NCBI RefSeq assembly: GCF_019195455.1
Contig: NZ_JAIMBW010000001.1
Span: 2,108,001 to 2,172,000 of the forward strand
Origin: Gymnodinialimonas phycosphaerae
GTDB lineage: Bacteria; Pseudomonadota; Alphaproteobacteria; Rhodobacterales; Rhodobacteraceae
Reading direction: 5' to 3'
Length of the DNA stretch: 64,000 nt
Shown here: piece by piece, positions 19,773 to 28,447 of the stretch
Layout of the letters: every line of letters begins with the position of its first letter
Numbering within the stretch: the first letter of the stretch is position 1
Made by a program: the position numbers and the translations under genes
The notes under the pieces: generated by a model
The model's database searches: none
Seen by the model: only the letters and a program-made list of their open reading frames with translations
Told to the model about the DNA's origin: nothing

Positions 19773-20785
19773 TGCGCCCCGAAATGCGGATCGCGACCTA
19801 CAACGTCGAGTGGTTCTTCAAGCTGTTCGATGACAGTGGGGCGCTGTTGCGCGACGGTGAATGGTCGGGCCGGTGGAACGTTACGCGCACTGCACAGATC
19901 AATGCCTTGACGACGGTTTTCCAGGCGATGGATGCCGATGCCGTGCTGGTGGTGGAGGCCCCCGATACCAGCCGGGGGCGTGACGGTGCGGTGGCTTTGC
20001 GAAACTTCGCCGCCCACGCGGGCCTGCGCGCGCGCGAGGTGCTGGTGGGCTTTCCCAATGATACGCAGCAAGAGCTGATGTTGCTTTACGATCCCGATGT
20101 GATCACCGCGCGCCATGATCCGCTGGATCGCGGCGCACCTCGGTTCGATGACGACTTCGCGATCGATTTGGACATCGATGCAACCGAAGACATCGTTCGG
20201 TTCTCCAAACCGCCGCTGGAGGCGGCGCTGGAGACACCGATAGGCCCGATCCGGCTGATCGGTGCCCATGTGAAGTCCAAAGCGCCCCACGGCGCGGTAA
20301 GTGATGCGGACGTGATGCGCATGGCGATCGCCAACCGCCGCAAGCAACTGGCGCAATGCATCTGGCTGCGGCGGCGGATCGAGGCGCACCTGGACGCAGG
20401 CGATGCGCTGATCGTGGCGGGCGATCTGAACGACGGACCGGGTCTGGATGAATACGAGGCGCTGTTCGGACGCTCGGGCCTGGAGATCGTGCTGGGGGCG
20501 TCCGGCCCGGCGGAGCGGCGGCTGTTCGATCCCCATGGCGCACAAGCGTTGCAATCAAAGCTGTCGGCGGCCCCCACGACATCGCGCTTCTTCTTGCGCC
20601 ACGAAAACCGCTACCTGCAGGCGCTGCTGGATTACATCATGGTCTCGCCCGCCTTGCGGCCCCGTGCCGATCACTGGCGCATCTGGCATCCTTTCGATGA
20701 CCCCGATTGCTGGGGCCGCGCGGACCTGCGGGCCGCACTCTTGACCGCGTCGGATCACTTCCCCGTCAGTCTGGACTTGATCTGA
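19772..20785 (+). CDS. Endonuclease/exonuclease/phosphatase family protein
   Basis: 337 residues of the EEP (DNase I-like) metal-dependent hydrolase fold. Visible motifs are the opening RIATYNVEWFFKL (Asn), VVEAPDT (catalytic Glu/Asp position), GAHVKSK, VAGDLNDGPG, and the terminal SDHFPVSLDL (catalytic Asp-His). Members hydrolyse nucleic acids, phospholipids or phosphoesters; which applies here is unclear. No signal peptide. Starts 1 nt inside the J-domain gene stop. Confidence 0.85.
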   Translation: MRPEMRIATYNVEWFFKLFDDSGALLRDGEWSGRWNVTRTAQINALTTVFQAMDADAVLVVEAPDTSRGRDGAVALRNFAAHAGLRAREVLVGFPNDTQQELMLLYDPDVITARHDPLDRGAPRFDDDFAIDLDIDATEDIVRFSKPPLEAALETPIGPIRLIGAHVKSKAPHGAVSDADVMRMAIANRRKQLAQCIWLRRRIEAHLDAGDALIVAGDLNDGPGLDEYEALFGRSGLEIVLGASGPAERRLFDPHGAQALQSKLSAAPTTSRFFLRHENRYLQALLDYIMVSPALRPRADHWRIWHPFDDPDCWGRADLRAALLTASDHFPVSLDLI

Positions 20786-20812
20786 GCGCCCCCGCACCCC
20801 CATCTTATATCC

Positions 20813-21163
20813 ATGAAACATGCACTTTCCGTAGGACTTGTGGCTGGCGCGCTAGCGATTGCGGCGCCTGCGGCTGCGCAAGACGACAGTGAGTTGAGCG
20901 AGGGTCTGGGCCTTCTGGGCGAAGGCACGCGGATGATCCTTGAGGGGCTGATGGAAGAAATGCGCCCGATGATGGAGGAGGTTCGCCCCTACTTCGAGGA
21001 CGAGGTTCTGCCGTTTCTCAACCGCATGGGCGAGTTGATGGACGATGTGTCATCCTATGAGCTGCCCGAGCGGCTGCCCAACGGCGATATCATCATCCGC
21101 CGCTCTCCCGATGCGCCGGAGTTTGACCCGGAGGTCGGGGAAGGCGGCGAAGTGGAGCTTTAG
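20813..21163 (+). CDS. Conserved periplasmic protein, acidic
   Basis: 116 residues with a clear signal peptide (MKHALSVGLVAGALAIAAPA, cleavage after AAA-Q region). The mature part is strongly acidic and methionine-rich (LMEEMRPMMEEVRPYFEDE), then ends DNA-unlike with RLPNGDIIIRRSPDAPEFDP. Similar small proteins are frequent in Rhodobacteraceae and are sometimes mislabelled as ATPases; no ATPase motif is present. Function unknown. Confidence 0.75.
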   Translation: MKHALSVGLVAGALAIAAPAAAQDDSELSEGLGLLGEGTRMILEGLMEEMRPMMEEVRPYFEDEVLPFLNRMGELMDDVSSYELPERLPNGDIIIRRSPDAPEFDPEVGEGGEVEL

Positions 21164-21170
21164 AGCGGTC

Positions 21171-21261
21171 GCGCATTGGCTGCGCCAAATCAGCTCCCAA
21201 GGACTGCGCTTTGGCTGCGCCAAATCGGGTCCTAGAGATTGCGCTTTGGCTGCGCCAAATC
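21171..21261 (+). repeat. Three copies of a 21-bp palindromic unit, period 35 bp
   Basis: GCGCWTTGGCTGCGCCAAATC occurs at 21171-21191, 21206-21226 and 21241-21261, each exactly 35 bp apart. Each holds the inverted repeat TTGGC-TGC-GCCAA. Lies between the acidic periplasmic protein gene and the oligopeptidase gene. Confidence 0.9.
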
Positions 21262-21269
21262 GCCGGGGG

Positions 21270-21297
21270 CCGCGCGCGGGCTGACGCCCGCGCGCGG
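21270..21297 (+). repeat. Strong GC hairpin downstream of the triple repeat
   Basis: CCGCGCGCGGGC, loop TGAC, GCCCGCGCGCGG: a perfect 12-bp stem. No T-run follows, so it is not a standard intrinsic terminator, but it may still mark the 3' end of the upstream transcript. Confidence 0.7.
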
Positions 21298-21435
21298 CGG
21301 TGCCTCCTTTCCGACGTCCGTGCGAGATGTCGCGGTTGAGATTGAGTTTTTTTGGCAAGATGAAAGGGGGCGGGTTGAGACTATGGCGCGCCGGGCGCAT
21401 ATCTGTCTGACCGTTTTCAAGCCCGAGGATACCTG

Positions 21436-23253
21436 ATGCGCCTGCTTTTTCCTGTTCGTGATGCCGCCTCTGATGCCGGAGGGGCGCCCCTGGAGGGGTT
21501 GCCGGAGTGGAACCTGGACGATCTTTACGAGGGTCAGGACGCGGCCGCGTTGAAGCGCGATCTGGATTGGTTGGAAGACGCGTGCCGGTCTTTTGCCACG
21601 GATTACGAGGGTAAATTGGCCGATCTGGAGGCCGATGGCCTTCTTGAATGCACCCTGCGCTATGAGAAGATCGACATGATCGCCGGGCGCATCATGTCGT
21701 TTGCGGGTCTGCGGTATTACCAGAAGACCACCGATGGCGAGCGGGCAAAGTTCATGTCGGACATGCAGGACAAGATCACCACCTACACAACGCCGCTGGT
21801 ATTTTTCTCTCTGGAATTCAACCGGATCGAGGATGCGCCCTACGAGGCGATGATGGCCGAGAACACGGATCTGGCGCGTTACAAGCCGGTGTTCGACCGC
21901 ATGCGCGCGATGAAGCCCTACCAATTGAGCGATGAGTTGGAGAAGTTCCTCCATGATGCCTCAGTCGTTGGAGCCTCGGCATGGAACAAGCTGTTCGATG
22001 AGCAGATCGCAGGCTTGAGCTTCGAGGTGGACGGCGAGACCCTCGGCATCGAGGCGACGTTGAACCTGATGACCGACAGTAACCGCGACAAGCGCGAAGC
22101 GGGCGCGCGGGCCCTGGCCGAGAAGTTCGAAGAGACCGCGCCGTTGTTCGCGCGGGTGCACAACACCTTGGCGAAAGAAAAAGAGATCGGCGACCGCTGG
22201 CGCGGGTTGCCGTCGCCGCAAGCGAGCCGGCATCTGGCCAACCACGTGGAGCCTGAGGTGGTGGAGGCGTTGCGAGATGCGGTCGTCAAAGCTTATCCCC
22301 GCCTGTCGCATCGCTACTACAAGTTGAAGGCCAAGTGGATGGGCCTTGAAACCATGGAGGTCTGGGACCGCAACGCGCCGCTGCCGATGACGGAGGACCG
22401 GATTGTCGGCTGGGACGAGGCGCGCCGCGTGGTGTCCGAGGCCTACGCAGGATTCGACCCACGCATGGCTGAACTGGCAGAGCCGTTCTTTACCGACGGT
22501 TGGATCGACGCGGGCGTGAAAGAGGGCAAGGCACCCGGCGCCTTCGCGCATCCCACCGTGACCGACGTGCACCCCTACGTGATGCTCAACTATCTTGGCA
22601 AACCGCGTGATGTCATGACCTTGGCGCACGAGTTAGGCCATGGTGTGCACCAGCGGCTGGCCGCTGGACAGGGCGAGATGCTGTCTTCCACGCCGCTGAC
22701 GCTGGCCGAAACCGCCTCCGTCTTCGGCGAGATGCTGACCTTCCGCAAGATGCTGGCCGAGGCCAAGGACGACGCCACCCGCAAGGTGATGCTGGCGGGC
22801 AAGGTGGAGAACATGATCAACACCGTCGTGCGCCAGATCGCCTTCTACGATTTCGAGTGCAAGCTGCACGAGGCGCGCCGGAACGGAGAGCTGACGGTCG
22901 ACGACATCAATGCCCTGTGGATGTCGGTGCAAGGCGAAAGCCTCGGCCCCGTCTTCACCTTCATGGAGGGCTACGAGACATTCTGGGCCTACATCCCCCA
23001 CTTCGTCCACTCGCCCTTCTACGTCTACGCCTATGCGTTCGGCGACGGGTTGGTGAACGCGCTTTATGCGGTCTATGCCGAGGGCAATGAAGGCTTTGAA
23101 GAGAAGTATTTCGACATGCTGAAGGCGGGCGGGTCGAAGCACCACAAGGAGCTTCTGGCGCCGTTCGGCCTGGACGCCAGCGATCCGGCGTTCTGGGACA
23201 AGGGCCTGAGCATGATCGAGGGCTTCATCGACGAATTGGAGGCGATGGAGTGA
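21436..23253 (+). CDS. M3 family oligoendopeptidase (PepF-like)
   Basis: 605-residue cytosolic zinc peptidase that trims oligopeptides. The zinc motif HELGH (in TLAHELGHGVHQRLA, about residue 396) and the downstream glutamate in LAETASVFGEM are both present, so it should be active. The N-terminal PepF-type domain and C-terminal YAYAFGDGLVNALYAVY segment fit the pepF/M3B group. The ATG follows GAGG. Length is normal. A small membrane protein gene starts 1 nt inside its stop codon. Confidence 0.93.
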   Translation: MRLLFPVRDAASDAGGAPLEGLPEWNLDDLYEGQDAAALKRDLDWLEDACRSFATDYEGKLADLEADGLLECTLRYEKIDMIAGRIMSFAGLRYYQKTTDGERAKFMSDMQDKITTYTTPLVFFSLEFNRIEDAPYEAMMAENTDLARYKPVFDRMRAMKPYQLSDELEKFLHDASVVGASAWNKLFDEQIAGLSFEVDGETLGIEATLNLMTDSNRDKREAGARALAEKFEETAPLFARVHNTLAKEKEIGDRWRGLPSPQASRHLANHVEPEVVEALRDAVVKAYPRLSHRYYKLKAKWMGLETMEVWDRNAPLPMTEDRIVGWDEARRVVSEAYAGFDPRMAELAEPFFTDGWIDAGVKEGKAPGAFAHPTVTDVHPYVMLNYLGKPRDVMTLAHELGHGVHQRLAAGQGEMLSSTPLTLAETASVFGEMLTFRKMLAEAKDDATRKVMLAGKVENMINTVVRQIAFYDFECKLHEARRNGELTVDDINALWMSVQGESLGPVFTFMEGYETFWAYIPHFVHSPFYVYAYAFGDGLVNALYAVYAEGNEGFEEKYFDMLKAGGSKHHKELLAPFGLDASDPAFWDKGLSMIEGFIDELEAME

Positions 23254-23573
23254 TGACCCACGCGTTGCCCCGCAAACGGGCCGGCATCCGGAGGATCCTG
23301 AATGGGGTGCAGCGGCATCCCCGGCCCGAGTGGCGCAATTGGCGCGGCTGGGGCAGAAGACTGTCGCGCGTGCTGGTGGAAGTGCGCCACCGGGTGCCGC
23401 CGGGATTTCGCCTGATCCTGGGTCTGATATTCATTGCTGGAGGGCTGCTATCGGTTCTGCCGTTTCTTGGCCTTTGGATGTTGCCGTTCGGGATCGCCGT
23501 CGCCGCGCTGGATGTCGTGCCGCTGTGGCGTTGGTTTCGGGGCCGCAAAGGCTCGCGACGGCCTCCGACGTGA
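23253..23573 (+). CDS. Small membrane protein (PGPGW-like)
   Basis: 106 residues: a basic N-terminal half, then a hydrophobic hairpin (FRLILGLIFIAGGLLSVLPF and LGLWMLPFGIAVAALDV) and a basic tail. The glycine/proline arrangement of the hairpin resembles the PGPGW family of small transmembrane proteins. The ATG overlaps the oligopeptidase stop by 1 nt (TGATG). Function unknown. Confidence 0.7.
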   Translation: MTHALPRKRAGIRRILNGVQRHPRPEWRNWRGWGRRLSRVLVEVRHRVPPGFRLILGLIFIAGGLLSVLPFLGLWMLPFGIAVAALDVVPLWRWFRGRKGSRRPPT

Positions 23574-23669
23574 GCGGCAACGCTCGGCGCAGCGCAGAGA
23601 CATCTGAGCTTGGTGGATATAGCCCTGCCACTGGTCTAACTATGTTTCCGCATTGATCTGGAGCCCTCC

Positions 23670-24854
23670 ATGGCACTTCTGCGCAAACTTCTGGGGCGAC
23701 TGCTGCTGCTTGTCGTCGTGGGCCTTGCCGCCTTCCTGACCTTCGCGCCGGGCTATGTGGAGGCCGAGCGCAATGGCATCAACTGGCGGGGCCCCTACCC
23801 TGTTTCAGACGCCGCCGCCGCCTTGCACGATACGCTGACGATCGGCGATTGGCATGCCGACAGCCTGTTGTGGGCGCGTGACCTGACCGAGCGGGGGGCC
23901 ACGGGCCACGTCGATATCCCGCGCCTGCTGGAGGGCAATGTGGCGCTTCAGGTCTTTACCACCGTCACGAAATCACCCGCAGGGCAGAACTATCACGAGA
24001 ACGCCCCCGACGCGCGGGATAACATCACGCTATTGGCCGTGGGTCAGCTGTGGCCACCGCGCACCTGGAACAGTTTGGTCGAGCGGGCGCTGTACCAGGC
24101 CGAGCGGTTGCACGGCTTTGCCGAGGCCTCGGACGGGATGCGGGTGATCACCTCACGGGCCGAGTTGGAGGCGCTGCTGGAAGCGCGGTCCCAGGGCGTG
24201 CAGGTGGTGGGGGGGATCCTGGGCATCGAGGGCGCCCATGCGCTGGAGGGCGAGATGGCCAACCTCGACCGGTTGGAGGCGGCGGGCTTTCGGCTGGTGG
24301 GGTTGCACCACTTCTTCGACAATGAGCTTGGAGGCTCCCTGCATGGGGTCGGCAACCAAGGCCTGACCGAGTTTGGCCAAACGGTCGTGGCAGAGGTGGT
24401 CGCCCGCGGCATGGTCGTGGACCTGGCCCATTCCTCGCAACAGGTGGCCCGCGACGTCATTGCGGCAACGGACGTTCCCCTGATCGTCAGCCATACCGGG
24501 CTGCGATCCGCCTGCGACGCGCACCGCAACTTTCCCGACGATCTGATGCGCGCGATCGTGCAAAACGGCGCTGATCAGGGCGGCGGTGTGATCGGCATCG
24601 GCTTTTGGGCCGATGTCACCTGCGACGACAGCCCCGATGGCGTGGCCCGCGTGATCATGGCGGCGATCGAAGCGTTGGGGGGGGATCACGTGTCGCTCGG
24701 GTCGGACTACGACGGATCGGTCACGGTGGGCTTTGACGCGTCCGAACTGGCCGCGCTGACCGATGCACTTGTGCGCGCGGGCGCGACCGAGGCCCAGATC
24801 GCGGCGGTCATGGGCGGCAACATGCTGCGCGTGTTGCGGGCGCGATTGAACTAG
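23670..24854 (+). CDS. Membrane-anchored dipeptidase (peptidase M19)
   Basis: 394 residues. An N-terminal hydrophobic segment (about 5-27) anchors or exports the protein. The catalytic domain carries IGDWHADSLLW (HxD zinc ligands), GIEGAHALEG, LVGLHHFFDNELGGS, VDLAHSS, VSHTGLRS and LGSDYDG, the ordered ligands of the renal dipeptidase family. It would hydrolyse dipeptides in the periplasm; some family members act on beta-lactams or D-amino acid dipeptides. Confidence 0.9.
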   Translation: MALLRKLLGRLLLLVVVGLAAFLTFAPGYVEAERNGINWRGPYPVSDAAAALHDTLTIGDWHADSLLWARDLTERGATGHVDIPRLLEGNVALQVFTTVTKSPAGQNYHENAPDARDNITLLAVGQLWPPRTWNSLVERALYQAERLHGFAEASDGMRVITSRAELEALLEARSQGVQVVGGILGIEGAHALEGEMANLDRLEAAGFRLVGLHHFFDNELGGSLHGVGNQGLTEFGQTVVAEVVARGMVVDLAHSSQQVARDVIAATDVPLIVSHTGLRSACDAHRNFPDDLMRAIVQNGADQGGGVIGIGFWADVTCDDSPDGVARVIMAAIEALGGDHVSLGSDYDGSVTVGFDASELAALTDALVRAGATEAQIAAVMGGNMLRVLRARLN

Positions 24855-24921
24855 GCCGCTCGCGGGGGCGTTTCACCCCCGGTGCCCCCTCCTCGCGCCT
24901 TACCGGCGCTCCTCGCAGGGG

Positions 24922-25161
24922 TCACAACTTGGCGTGAGATCCGTCGCACATCGGCGTGTTGGACGTCGCCTTGCAGCCGCAAAAGAACGCCTTACCGTCC
25001 TTCTCTGCGGTGTATTTCACCGGTGTGAACTCGGTTCCCTTGTGGGAGCCGTCGCAGAACGGCTGGTTCGCGGACTGGCCGCAGGCACACCAGAAATAGG
25101 ATTTCCCGGCCTCGACCTCCACGGGGTAGGGGGCGGTTTGGGCGATTTTCGGCGCTGACAT
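24922..25161 (-). CDS. CDGSH iron-sulfur protein with two clusters
   Basis: 79-residue protein with two CDGSH motifs: WCACGQSANQPFCDGSH and FCGCKATSNTPMCDGSH, each with the three-Cys-one-His ligand set for a [2Fe-2S] cluster. Tandem CDGSH proteins of this size are soluble redox or iron-sulfur carriers. The start follows AAGGAGCC. Monocistronic context, no partner apparent. Confidence 0.92.
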   Translation of the reverse strand: MSAPKIAQTAPYPVEVEAGKSYFWCACGQSANQPFCDGSHKGTEFTPVKYTAEKDGKAFFCGCKATSNTPMCDGSHAKL

Positions 25162-25218
25162 CGGGCTGGCTCCTTGGCTGACGAATTTACTTGTAACATG
25201 GGGCGGTCGCGGCCTGCG

Positions 25219-25524
25219 TCAATCCAGATCGGTCCACGGCCAGGGCTTCACCTCGGAGGCCGCCGCCTGATACCGCGCCGCTTTCGCCATCCAGATCCCC
25301 AGATCGGTGCCGAAATCAGCCAGGCGCTCATTCGGCTCTCCCTTGGACACGGCCATGACGATGAACTGGATCACGGTCAGCGCGGTCAGCACCGTGCTGG
25401 CGAAACTCAATAGCACCGCAATCAGGATCATGTACAAAAGGCGCTGTGCCAGACCTTCACGGCTGGCTTCGGGTTGCTCTCCGTTCAGGCGACCGTCGAT
25501 ATTGCCATCGTCATTCCGAGCCAT
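25219..25524 (-). CDS. DUF4389 small membrane protein
   Basis: 101 residues from the ATG that gives MARNDDGNIDGRL. It has a single hydrophobic segment (LYMILIAVLLSFASTVLTAL, then TVIQFIVMAV) and then the typical NERLADFGTDLGIWMAKAAR ending of DUF4389 proteins. Role unknown. A longer upstream reading has no ribosome binding site. Confidence 0.75.
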   Translation of the reverse strand: MARNDDGNIDGRLNGEQPEASREGLAQRLLYMILIAVLLSFASTVLTALTVIQFIVMAVSKGEPNERLADFGTDLGIWMAKAARYQAAASEVKPWPWTDLD

Positions 25525-25596
25525 GGGCGTGGTCCTTTCGCAAGCGTTCGACAACACTCTAGCGGGCCATCGGCAAGCGGGCCAGCCCGGGCGTGG

Positions 25597-26565
25597 TCAC
25601 GCGGCCGCTTGCGCAAAGATCGCATCCAGCACCGCCTGCGTCCCGCGCGAGAATTCCAGCGGGCAGGCGAAGGCCACACCGTCCAGAACGTGGGCGGCCA
25701 CGGCCTCCACCTGCGCCACATATTGGTCGACGCCGGGAAAGCGGATCACCTGCACGTCCGCGCCATCGCGCGCGATAACGATCCGCGCTTCTGCGTAGGT
25801 GCCGGGATTGAACGGCGCAGGCAGGGTCAACGTGCCCTCGGTGCCGTGAAACATCATGACCTGATAGCGCGCTGCACGCATCGAGACGTGGAAATTGAAC
25901 CGCACCTCACCCGCTGTCGCCGCGACCCAGGCCGAGGTATCGACACCCCCCTCCTGCACAAGGTCCACATGGCTCGGCACAGGCTCCAACCCCGTCGCCA
26001 GCCGGAAACCACCGATGGGGTACACGCCGACATCGCGCAGGCCCCCGCCGCCCAGTTCAGCCGACAAGCGAATGTTCGACGCATCCGCCAGCGCGTAGGT
26101 GAAGGCCCCGCTGACACTGCGCAATGTCCCGATCGCGCCCTCGGCCAGCAGCGCCCGGGTGCGGTGCCATTGCGGGTGATGGGCGGGCATCCACGCCTCG
26201 GCGATCAGCCGCGAGGTCGCCTCCCGCGTCGCAATCAGATGATCGATGTCAGCGAGGCTCAGGCCAATCGGCTTTTCGCACAGCACATGCTTGCCCGCCC
26301 GCGCGGCCTTGGCGCTCCATTCGGTATGAAGCGCGTTGGGCAGCGGGATGTAGACGGCGTCGATTTCCGGATCGTCCAGGATCGCCTCATAGCTGCGTTC
26401 GACCTTCAGGCCGGGGACGAGATCAGCGAAGGGAATGGCACGCGCGGGATCACGCGTGGCGACAGATTTCAGGTGAGTGCGGCGGGCGGCGTGGATCGCC
26501 GGGGCCATGGTTTTGCGCGCAAAGCCAGCGGCGCCCAGGATACCCCAGGTCAGATGCGGTTTCAT
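25597..26565 (-). CDS. Gfo/Idh/MocA family oxidoreductase
   Basis: 322 residues. N-terminal Rossmann fold with the dinucleotide loop GILGAAGFARKTMAPAI, and the diagnostic active-site motif HVLCEKPIG at about residue 90. The C-terminal alpha/beta domain contains LRDVGVYPIGGFRLATG. Members use NAD(P) to oxidise sugars, inositols or related alcohols; the substrate here is not apparent. The gene is monocistronic or the end of an operon with the globin-like gene 24 bp upstream. Confidence 0.88.
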   Translation of the reverse strand: MKPHLTWGILGAAGFARKTMAPAIHAARRTHLKSVATRDPARAIPFADLVPGLKVERSYEAILDDPEIDAVYIPLPNALHTEWSAKAARAGKHVLCEKPIGLSLADIDHLIATREATSRLIAEAWMPAHHPQWHRTRALLAEGAIGTLRSVSGAFTYALADASNIRLSAELGGGGLRDVGVYPIGGFRLATGLEPVPSHVDLVQEGGVDTSAWVAATAGEVRFNFHVSMRAARYQVMMFHGTEGTLTLPAPFNPGTYAEARIVIARDGADVQVIRFPGVDQYVAQVEAVAAHVLDGVAFACPLEFSRGTQAVLDAIFAQAAA

Positions 26566-26589
26566 GGGGTGTTGGTAGCGTGCGACGCG

Positions 26590-27006
26590 TCAGGCCGCCA
26601 GAGGCATGATCTGGACGCGGGGGCCGTGGGCCTCGGCCAGCATCGTCGCAAGGATCAAACCGATCACGTCGGAATAGGCCTCTTCAAGTGCCTCATCGCC
26701 GCCCAGATGCCCGGTCACCATGTCCATCAGCGCCGCGTGAAGCGCCATGTAGCCCCGGGGCGACATTCCGGCGGAGCGCAGTGTGCAGGCCAGCGGCGCG
26801 AGCTGACGCGACATCGCGCCGGGCACGTCGATCAAGGCGACGGCATCGGCCAACAAGTCCACGGGCGATAGGGACACGCCGCGCGCCATGGCGGGCGCAT
26901 AGCGGGCCAGATGCATCTCGAATGCCATCGCCAATTGCGCGGGCCGGTCGGTCAGGCGCGGCAACGTGGCTTTGACCAACGCGATCTGGGTGGGTGTCAC
27001 ATTCAT
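26590..27006 (-). CDS. Globin-like protein without an evident proximal histidine
   Basis: 138 all-alpha residues with the length and pattern of a bacterial globin: opening QIALVKATLPRLTDRPAQLA, AMAFEMHLARYAPAMA (the usual FYxxLF..P region), MSPRGYMALHAALMDMV (FG/G helix), and a final helix DVIGLILATMLAEA. Aligning by eye to globins puts Leu75-Arg76 where the heme-binding RH pair normally sits, so heme binding is doubtful. It might be a globin-coupled sensor-like or degenerate fold. A 45-codon frame ends 1 base before its ATG. Confidence 0.5.
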   Translation of the reverse strand: MNVTPTQIALVKATLPRLTDRPAQLAMAFEMHLARYAPAMARGVSLSPVDLLADAVALIDVPGAMSRQLAPLACTLRSAGMSPRGYMALHAALMDMVTGHLGGDEALEEAYSDVIGLILATMLAEAHGPRVQIMPLAA

Positions 27007-27007
27007 C

Positions 27008-27145
27008 TCAGGCCCCTTCCCGCGGCAGGTCTTGCGCTGCACGTGCAAGGCTGAACTGCGGCAGGTTGCCAAGCGCTGCGAAGACGTCCGCCGGGGCGCA
27101 CGGATGGGGGGCTGCGGGTTTGAGGGTGAAGAAGCGGCGAAGCAT
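27008..27145 (-). CDS. Possible small protein (45 aa) upstream of the globin-like gene
   Basis: Frame starting MLRRFFTLKPAAPHPCAPAD and ending QDLPREGA; its stop is separated from the next ATG by a single base (TGAGATG), an arrangement typical of coupled genes. Codon use is normal for the region, but the ribosome binding site is weak and no family was recognised. It may be a true small gene or a leader. Confidence 0.35.
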   Translation of the reverse strand: MLRRFFTLKPAAPHPCAPADVFAALGNLPQFSLARAAQDLPREGA

Positions 27146-27253
27146 GGCGGCAGTGTCCGTTGATGAGGGGTGTCTTGTCTTGAGCCCAATATGCGCCCTG
27201 CCCTGCCCGCCCGAAAGGCAAGGTTTCCCTACCCAACCACCGCTCTTGAACGC

Positions 27254-27287
27254 AAAAGGCCCACACGGGGTGAACCGTATGGGCCTT
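27254..27287 (-). terminator. Rho-independent terminator of rpoH
   Basis: On the minus strand AAGGCCCA and TGGGCCTT pair, with further CGG/CCG pairing inside, followed by TTTTGCG. Located 42 bp after the rpoH stop. Confidence 0.85.
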
Positions 27288-27328
27288 CCAACTGCGGTGC
27301 CGTCTTGGGTGGCGGCACCGGGGTCACA

Positions 27329-28225
27329 TCACGCAGAGGTCAGCATGCCTTGCTGGCGCGCCATCTCGCGCATGCGCTTTTGCAGCTTCTCGAAGGCGCG
27401 CACCTCGATCTGGCGGATACGCTCTCGGCTGACGTCGTAGACGCCCGACAGATCCTCCAGCGTCACGGGCTTCTCCTGCAAGCGGCGCTGGGTCAGGATG
27501 TCCTTTTCGCGCTCGTTCAGAACGTCCATCGCCTCGGTCATCAGGGCCATGCGGCTTTGATACTCATCGCGCTCGGCATAATCCGTGGCCTGATCCGCGT
27601 CCTCATCCTCCAGCCAATCCTGCCACTGGGCCGAGCCTTCATCGTCCGAGCCGACCGTCGCATTCAGCGACGCGTCGCCGCCGGACATCCGACGGTTCAT
27701 GGAGATCACTTCCGTCTCGGTCACGCCAAGATCGGTCGCGATACGGGCCACGTTTTCGGGACGCAGGTCGCCCTCTTCCAACGCGCCGATGCGGGCTTTG
27801 GCCTTGCGCAGGTTGAAGAACAACTTCTTCTGCGCCGACGTCGTGCCAAGTTTCACCATCGACCACGAGCGCAGGACATATTCCTGGATCGCGGCGCGGA
27901 TCCACCACATCGCATAGGTGGCAAGGCGGAAGCCCTTTTCGGGGTCGAATTTCTTCACGGCCTGCATCAGGCCCACGTTGGCCTCGGAAATCACCTCGGC
28001 CTGGGGCAAGCCATAGCCGCGATAGCCCATGGCGATCTTGGCCGCGAGGCGCAGGTGCGAGGTCACCATCTGGTGGGCGGCATCGGTATCCTCATCCTCG
28101 ACCCAGCGCTTGGCGAGCATGTATTCCTGCTCTGGCTCCAGCATCGGGAACTTGCGGATTTCCTGAAGGTAACGGTTCAGTCCGCCCTCAGGTGTCGGGG
28201 CGGGAAGATTTGCATAATTGGCCAT
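27329..28225 (-). CDS. rpoH: RNA polymerase sigma-32 (heat shock) factor
   Basis: 298 residues. Region 2 includes EANVGLMQAVKKFDPEKGFR and LATYAMWWIRAAIQEYVLRS. The RpoH box QKKLFFNLRKAK, which distinguishes sigma-32 from other sigma factors, follows at about residue 132. Region 4.2 contains LEDLSGVYDVSRERIRQIEV. The ATG giving MANYANLPAPTPEGG fits the family; upstream extension is not supported. Many Rhodobacteraceae have two rpoH genes, so another copy may exist elsewhere. A clear terminator follows. Confidence 0.96.
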   Translation of the reverse strand: MANYANLPAPTPEGGLNRYLQEIRKFPMLEPEQEYMLAKRWVEDEDTDAAHQMVTSHLRLAAKIAMGYRGYGLPQAEVISEANVGLMQAVKKFDPEKGFRLATYAMWWIRAAIQEYVLRSWSMVKLGTTSAQKKLFFNLRKAKARIGALEEGDLRPENVARIATDLGVTETEVISMNRRMSGGDASLNATVGSDDEGSAQWQDWLEDEDADQATDYAERDEYQSRMALMTEAMDVLNEREKDILTQRRLQEKPVTLEDLSGVYDVSRERIRQIEVRAFEKLQKRMREMARQQGMLTSA

Positions 28226-28447
28226 GTCTGGTCCCCCTATTGCGTTGGTCCCGTATTTGCGGGCCGGGCGCGTTGACGCGCATTCCGGTATGAAGATCAT
28301 GTAAATACGATTAACTTAACTTCAAGATCCCGTATTCACTTTTCGGATTGGGGTTATGCACCTTGCGAATACGAACAGCAATACAAATCAGCGCACGATC
28401 ACGTGCATTTGCGCACATGTGATACCCGGTTACGCGCTTGTTTTCGA
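28226..28447 (-). promoter_or_regulatory. AT-rich upstream region of rpoH
   Basis: 222 bp noticeably richer in A/T than its surroundings, between the ends of rluD-like (28448) and the rpoH start. It contains repeated GTATTT/AATACG-like words and a possible -35 TTGAAG on the minus strand. Exact promoter boxes are not certain. Confidence 0.4.

Noticed and set aside
23574..23669. Gap before the M19 dipeptidase gene
   Set aside because: Short gap with no clear regulatory motif; nothing supportable.
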